A stretch of DNA of 11,315 nt, from the NCBI GenBank assembly GCA_910589655.1, contig CAJUTJ010000180.1, forward strand, positions 1 to 11,315. The letters are read 5' to 3'. Of the stretch, positions 7,892-11,315 are shown in pieces. The position numbers and the translations under genes were made by a program. The notes under the pieces were generated by a model, which saw nothing but the letters and a program-made list of their open reading frames with translations, searched no databases and was not told the origin of the DNA. The number at the start of each line of letters is the position of its first letter. Position 1 is the stretch's first letter. This DNA comes from an uncultured Acetatifactor sp. GTDB taxonomy: Bacteria > Bacillota > Clostridia > Lachnospirales > Lachnospiraceae.

Positions 7892-9013
7892 TCACGGCGA
7901 AAAATCCGAAGGGTATTTCCCCACTACTCTTCCCAATACCGGCCGGATCAGAACATCCTCCCTCTCCTCCTCAACCAGCTCTAGGTTCTTTAAACAGGCT
8001 GAAATCTCCTGAAAAAATTCCTCTGTCACCATTTCCCGGTATGTTTTGATAAATCCGCTCCCGAATCTTTCGTGACATTCCTCCAGCAATCCCCTAAAGG
8101 TTTCCTTTGATATCCGTATGCTGTCGTCACTCAGTATCTCATATTCGCCGGAATCTGCTTTTTCGCGGATCAACTGCCCGCATAAAAGCACAATGTCCGA
8201 CAAAGTATTTTCCTCCGGAAGGAATCTTCCCATACGGCTGTCTTCCCCCATAATCAAATAAGCACTGCTGCGGAATACCTGCAGTTCACAGGGAAACAAA
8301 TTTTCCAAATCCCCTTGTATCATATTTCTGTAATTTCGCACATAGGCAAAGTCTTCTTCGTTTTCCTCCATGCGGCAGATTCCCATGGACATAATCAGCC
8401 TGCGGTAGACACGCTGTCTGCGCACGATTCCGCGATCCTCGTCCACGGCAATCCACTCTGCCTTTAAAAAGTCGGGATAACCGGAATACTCCATAATATC
8501 CTGTGTGAAGTTGCGCATGAAAAAGCGGGAAACTCCCACGTTCTCATACAGTACCTCTCCGCTGTAATCTTTTGCAAAGCCCTCTTCGCTGCCGTCGTCC
8601 ACATTCAGGATCCCCTCTGATACACAATACTTCATCACCTTAATCAGATGGCGCCGATAACGGTATACGGTCCAATCAATTTGTTCCTCCCGATACTGTC
8701 CCTGAACGTATTCCGTAAGCTCTGACAGCACAAACTGTTCCTCCGCCTCTTTGTTTTCCAAGAACATTAAAATCAGACAGAAAAAAGCATATTCTATGGG
8801 CTCCGTAAATTCCTGAATCCCCATCCAGCGCTCCGCCTTTGCCGGAACCTTCTCAACCTTTACCAAGTAGGGATTCACAATCACCTGATACCCCATCTTT
8901 TCCATGAGAAATCTCTTTACTTCCCCAATATCATCTTTGACCCGATAATACAATTCTTTCTCTCTGGATTTCAAAATCCAGCGTCTGCTTAACAGTACTT
9001 CCAGTGTGTTCAT
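7892..9013 (-). CDS. jetB: Wadjet MukE-like subunit JetB (DUF2398/TIGR02678)
   Basis: Encodes 373 residues, a normal length for DUF2398. The N-terminus (LLSRRWILKSREKELYYRVKD) and the central TVYRYRRHLIKVMKYCVSEGIL, followed by an acidic turn and an aromatic RFFMRNF segment, match what I know of TIGR02678. A second recognisable block is the RQRVYRRLIMSMGI region. No catalytic motif is visible. By position and family it is the small winged-helix (kite/MukE-like) subunit that binds the kleisin JetA and the JetC heads. The central block fits a winged helix. The ATG is preceded by CGAGGAC with about 6 bases of spacing. It lies 218 bp after jetA. Function is assigned mainly from family and operon order. 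Confidence 0.88.
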   Translation of the reverse strand: MNTLEVLLSRRWILKSREKELYYRVKDDIGEVKRFLMEKMGYQVIVNPYLVKVEKVPAKAERWMGIQEFTEPIEYAFFCLILMFLENKEAEEQFVLSELTEYVQGQYREEQIDWTVYRYRRHLIKVMKYCVSEGILNVDDGSEEGFAKDYSGEVLYENVGVSRFFMRNFTQDIMEYSGYPDFLKAEWIAVDEDRGIVRRQRVYRRLIMSMGICRMEENEEDFAYVRNYRNMIQGDLENLFPCELQVFRSSAYLIMGEDSRMGRFLPEENTLSDIVLLCGQLIREKADSGEYEILSDDSIRISKETFRGLLEECHERFGSGFIKTYREMVTEEFFQEISACLKNLELVEEEREDVLIRPVLGRVVGKYPSDFSP

Positions 9014-9094
9014 TCTGTCCTCGTTTTCTTATATTGAATGGCATTATCCCTATCTTTGTCTTTGTTTACAGGCTTTTCCCTTGTTTCTTTGTTT

Positions 9095-9178
9095 CAAGAC
9101 GGGACAATCCGTTAGTACATTATTGCATTAATTCTTGTCAGTCAACGATACACCGCATCGCCCTCTTCCCCCGTCTTG
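9095..9178. repeat. Inverted repeat in the jetA-jetB gap
   Basis: CAAGACGGG (9095-9103) and CCCGTCTTG (9170-9178) are a perfect 9-bp inverted pair 66 bases apart. A second 5-bp hairpin TTGCG/CGCAA with loop CTGA (9176-9189) overlaps the right arm, so the two structures are mutually exclusive. They lie in a 218-bp gap (9014-9231) that has no gene. This could be a small attenuator or the remains of an insertion. Confidence 0.45.
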
Positions 9179-9231
9179 CGCTGACGCAAACACCAGACAC
9201 TAAATCCTTTCAAGATTAACATAATGATGTG

Positions 9232-10713
9232 CTAGGCGTCATGAAACACAATGGTATATGCAGGCATCCTTAGGTTTCCGTCCGTGCATTTCAGCACACA
9301 GGTTTTTCCCTCCTCATCCGGTAAGATCGAAAATACCTGCCCATCCTCTGTCTTCGCCCGATGGCTTTTATTTTCCAGCCCTTTGGAAAGCCATGTGAGA
9401 AAAACATCCCTGACTTGAGGTTCTATCTCCGGAAGGGAAGCAAATTCCAAACGTCCGTCTTTAATATAGCTTTGCAACAGCTTTCTCTCCTCCTCCAGCC
9501 GCAGCAGCATTTCTCTCCGCACAGCCTCTTTCTCCTCGGCGCGGCTCTGTATCCCGCTTCGTTTTGACTTTTCCCTATAATTGCGGATTCTGGGTTGAAT
9601 GGTGATCTCCTGCGGCGGCTCGTCAAAAATACCGCTGTTAATGTTTTCCGTCTGCCGGGGGAAATCCCCTTTTAAATGCAGCGGTTTTTCCACTCCGAAG
9701 ACCACCGCCGACAATTTATGAGCTTCACCGATATCCTTGCATTTTGCAAACATTCCGGCCAGTTTGCGATACTCTTCCCTTCGGCTGGCTCCGTTGTTGT
9801 TCTGTTCACTGAGCCGGTTTGCATACCGTGTTATCTTCCGGATGACCTCATTGGTCGTATCGAAAACTTTCATGGCTTCCGATTCCGTACCGTTTGACCC
9901 CGCAAACCATTTTCGAATATTTCCCCACCGGCCTTTCAGTCTCTCATAAATCTGCTGCTCGTCCATCTCAACCTCTATTCTGGGAATGGACATCTCATAA
10001 GCGGTAACCTGTTCCAATATAGATTTCACAGTATCTTCCCGCACCGTCTTGAAAGTCTGCTCAATAGCGGATGCGTTAACCTGAAGACTTTTCACAAAAG
10101 TACGCAGATATTCGATTAAGCGATCCTTAAACACCAGAAATTCCTTGGTTTTCATCATCTCTTCCGCTTTTACACTGTTTAATTCCCGCATGTAATCCTG
10201 ATAATTTTGGTTCAACCGGATAAAATCATTGTTCAGGTCATTCCACCAGCCATATATTTTCTCTGTATCACGCCCTGCAACCTCATCAATTTTTCCTAAT
10301 GCAAAACGGAGCCTCTCCAAAAGTGTAGGTTCCAGAGACGCCCCTTCAATTAATAAATTTTCCAGACGGATTACCATGCGCTCGATTTCAACGGTTGTCT
10401 CCGAAAGCTGATAGCGAAATTTTTTATTCTTAAATTCTTCTATGGAGGACACCCTCCGGGTATCTTGTATCGTTGCAAGATTTCCCCAATTGGCCAGCGT
10501 CTCCAGATCCTGCTGGCACTGCACCATGGTATATCCGGCAAAATAAGGATCCTCTGTCAGCTCTTCGTAAATCTCCTCCTGATACATCCAATACCGCAGC
10601 TTCTCATAATTTAAATAAAACAAGCGGGTGATGGAACGATATCTGTCCGAATTTTCCACTGCCAGATACTTTGCCTCCTGTACCGGCCTTACTAATTTCT
10701 CGTTAATCCGCAT
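9232..10713 (-). CDS. jetA: Wadjet kleisin-like subunit JetA (DUF2397/TIGR02677)
   Basis: Encodes 493 residues from the ATG at 10713. An upstream in-frame TTG at 10719 would add two residues but sits directly against the ribosome binding site AAAGGGAG (10720-10727), whereas the ATG has a 6-base spacer, so the ATG is chosen. The N-terminal block RSITRLFYLNYEKLRYWMY followed by EEIYEEL and a CQQDLETLANWGNL helix matches DUF2397 and fits a winged helix. The middle is helical (residues about 100-330). A basic, E/R-rich stretch at about 385-435 leads to a C-terminal domain with EIEPQVRDVFLTWLSK and a last strand AYTIVFHDA. By family knowledge it is the MukF-like kleisin bridging the JetC heads and holding JetB. 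It is the first gene of the operon, with a promoter just upstream. Confidence 0.9.
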   Translation of the reverse strand: MRINEKLVRPVQEAKYLAVENSDRYRSITRLFYLNYEKLRYWMYQEEIYEELTEDPYFAGYTMVQCQQDLETLANWGNLATIQDTRRVSSIEEFKNKKFRYQLSETTVEIERMVIRLENLLIEGASLEPTLLERLRFALGKIDEVAGRDTEKIYGWWNDLNNDFIRLNQNYQDYMRELNSVKAEEMMKTKEFLVFKDRLIEYLRTFVKSLQVNASAIEQTFKTVREDTVKSILEQVTAYEMSIPRIEVEMDEQQIYERLKGRWGNIRKWFAGSNGTESEAMKVFDTTNEVIRKITRYANRLSEQNNNGASRREEYRKLAGMFAKCKDIGEAHKLSAVVFGVEKPLHLKGDFPRQTENINSGIFDEPPQEITIQPRIRNYREKSKRSGIQSRAEEKEAVRREMLLRLEEERKLLQSYIKDGRLEFASLPEIEPQVRDVFLTWLSKGLENKSHRAKTEDGQVFSILPDEEGKTCVLKCTDGNLRMPAYTIVFHDA

Positions 10714-10736
10714 CCGCAACTCCCTTTAACCGTTTA

Positions 10737-10764
10737 CTTATATTCAGTTTCCCGTATATTTCAA
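10737..10764 (-). promoter_or_regulatory. Promoter of the Wadjet operon
   Basis: On the minus strand TTGAAA (10759-10764) and TATAAG (10737-10742) are separated by 16 bases, followed 9-16 bases later by the jetA ribosome binding site. The leader would be only about 16-20 nt. No operator-like palindrome is obvious around it, suggesting constitutive expression. Confidence 0.65.
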
Positions 10765-10828
10765 CTTTCTACACATTAGATTAGAGCATGTTTAAAAGTG
10801 TTTCTCCGCTTTGCACCCCCCACTGCGC

Positions 10829-11181
10829 TCACGTATGCATCTGCAATTTTTCTACTTCTTCAAGAGAAAGACCTGAAATATTTACAATCTCTTCCAGTGC
10901 ATATTTCCCGGCCTCTATCATTCTTTTGGCCGTATTGAATGCTCCTTCTTTTATTCCTTCTTTTATTCCTTCTTTTATTCCTTCTTTTATTCCTTCCTTC
11001 AACGATTCATTTCTCATTTCTTCCATGACTTTACACATATCGCTCACTCCTTTCGGGTTTTCTTTCAGATATCTTGTGCGTTCTGCCATCAGTTCGAAAT
11101 TCATGTCATCTGCTCTTGTACAGTTAAAGTCATGCATCAGTTTTCCTATTTCAGAATTCCCATTATACTCGCCGTTCTCTA
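10829..11181 (-). pseudogene. Rpn/PD-(D/E)XK nuclease-family transposase, C-terminal exon only
   Basis: The frame reads NGEYNGNSEIGKLMHDFNCT, then MNFELMAERTRYLKENPKGV, MCKVMEEMRNE, a GIKEG repeat block, and a helical tail ending SLEEVEKLQMHT. This is the typical C-terminal third of Rpn-family (recombination-promoting nuclease) PD-(D/E)XK proteins; the nuclease domain itself is absent. Homology-like sequence runs upstream of the first ATG (11137), up to about 11171-11181, then meets the group II intron end and an in-frame stop at 11195-11197. So the gene is interrupted rather than starting at that ATG. If the intron still splices and the 5' exon is intact beyond the window, a full protein could be made; otherwise this is a remnant. 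An AGGA before 11137 could allow a 102-residue fragment to be translated. Confidence 0.75.
10944..10996 (-). repeat. Four 12-bp in-frame tandem repeats encoding GIKE
   Basis: Four perfect copies of CCTTCTTTTATT (plus strand) at 10944, 10956, 10968 and 10980, plus a partial fifth, encode repeated GIKE on the minus strand. Because each unit is four codons, copy-number changes alter the length of a charged linker without shifting frame. Confidence 0.9.
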
Positions 11182-11315
11182 GTAGATATGGGGATTACTC
11201 CCCATACCCCTATACAAAACCGTACGTGCGCTACTAACGCATACGGCTTTTCACTTTACATTCATATGTTATCTACCTAGCAAACTCACCCTGATTTGTG
11301 GCTGTATTAATGGAA
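11182..11315 (-). mobile_element. Group II intron, 3' end (domains V and VI), 5' part outside window
   Basis: On the minus strand, 11216-11249 reads as a canonical domain V of about 34 nt: lower stem AAGCCGTA/TACGGTTT, the conserved two-base CG bulge, upper stem TGCGT/GCGCA, and the AGC catalytic triad at the base. The loop is five bases (TAGTA) rather than the usual GNRA tetraloop. Domain VI follows as TATGGGGA/TCCCCATA with a GTAA tetraloop (about 11188-11207), and the intron appears to end in CTAC at 11182. The layout resembles LtrB-type introns. The intron reverse transcriptase would be further right; the last 65 bases of the window show no recognisable part of it. The intron sits inside the Rpn-family gene. 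Confidence 0.75.

Noticed and set aside
1914..10713. A wholly new defence system
   Set aside because: The four genes match the established DUF2397/DUF2398/TIGR02680/DUF2399 Wadjet set, so novelty is limited to its regulation and the inserted elements.
10714..10719. TTG start two codons before the jetA ATG
   Set aside because: It touches the AAAGGGAG ribosome binding site with no spacer, while the ATG at 10713 has a normal 6-base spacer.
10944..10996. CRISPR-like array
   Set aside because: The repeat is a 12-bp contiguous tandem with no spacers and is explained by in-frame GIKE codons.
10788..11237. 149-codon plus-strand open frame with SFIP repeats
   Set aside because: It is the antisense shadow of the Rpn fragment; its repeats are only the complement of the GIKE repeats and it runs into the intron domain V.
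11273..11314. C-terminus of the group II intron reverse transcriptase (13-residue frame ending at 11273)
   Set aside because: Too short and without any recognisable maturase or endonuclease motif to call.

Overview
The window looks like chromosome from a low-to-mid GC Firmicute, most likely a Clostridia of the Lachnospiraceae type. This is inferred from the strong purine-rich ribosome binding sites, sigma-A-like promoters, the character of Upp and of the Rpn-type fragment, and the GIKEG repeats. No 16S or other phylogenetic marker is present, so the placement is tentative.

Layout from left to right. Positions 1-630 (+) hold the 3' part of a VanZ-family membrane protein gene that is clearly more AT-rich than the rest. 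Positions 631-942 hold no convincing gene, but do contain an intrinsic terminator for upp. Positions 943-1581 (-) are upp, uracil phosphoribosyltransferase, with its own promoter at 1709-1737. Positions 1776-1910 are a compact non-coding insertion (MITE-like) with perfect 12-bp terminal inverted repeats and a 7-bp target duplication. It landed three bases after the stop codon of the next gene.

The bulk of the window, 1914-10713 (-), is a complete four-gene SMC-type anti-plasmid defence operon of the Wadjet class. In transcription order it has jetA (DUF2397/TIGR02677, kleisin-like), jetB (DUF2398/TIGR02678, MukE-like), jetC (TIGR02680, giant SMC/MukB-like ATPase) and jetD (DUF2399/TIGR02679, TOPRIM nuclease). 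From memory this domain set is Wadjet type III. Walker A, ABC signature, Walker B and the TOPRIM acidic residues are all visible, so the system looks intact. The family model is that JetABC extrudes DNA loops with ATP and, on small closed circles, JetD cleaves the DNA. A good promoter (10737-10764) sits just upstream of jetA. The genes are separated by unusually long structured gaps of 218, 320 and 90 bp, with hairpins in each gap and a possible internal promoter before jetC.

Right of the operon, 10829-11181 (-) is the C-terminal piece of an Rpn/PD-(D/E)XK nuclease-family transposase-like gene carrying four perfect 12-bp in-frame repeats. Its coding sequence is interrupted at about 11182 by the 3' end of a group II intron whose domain V is recognisable at 11216-11249; the rest of the intron lies beyond the window. 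The region thus combines a full defence operon with three mobile-element signatures (MITE, group II intron, Rpn fragment), as expected of an accessory defence locus next to a housekeeping gene.
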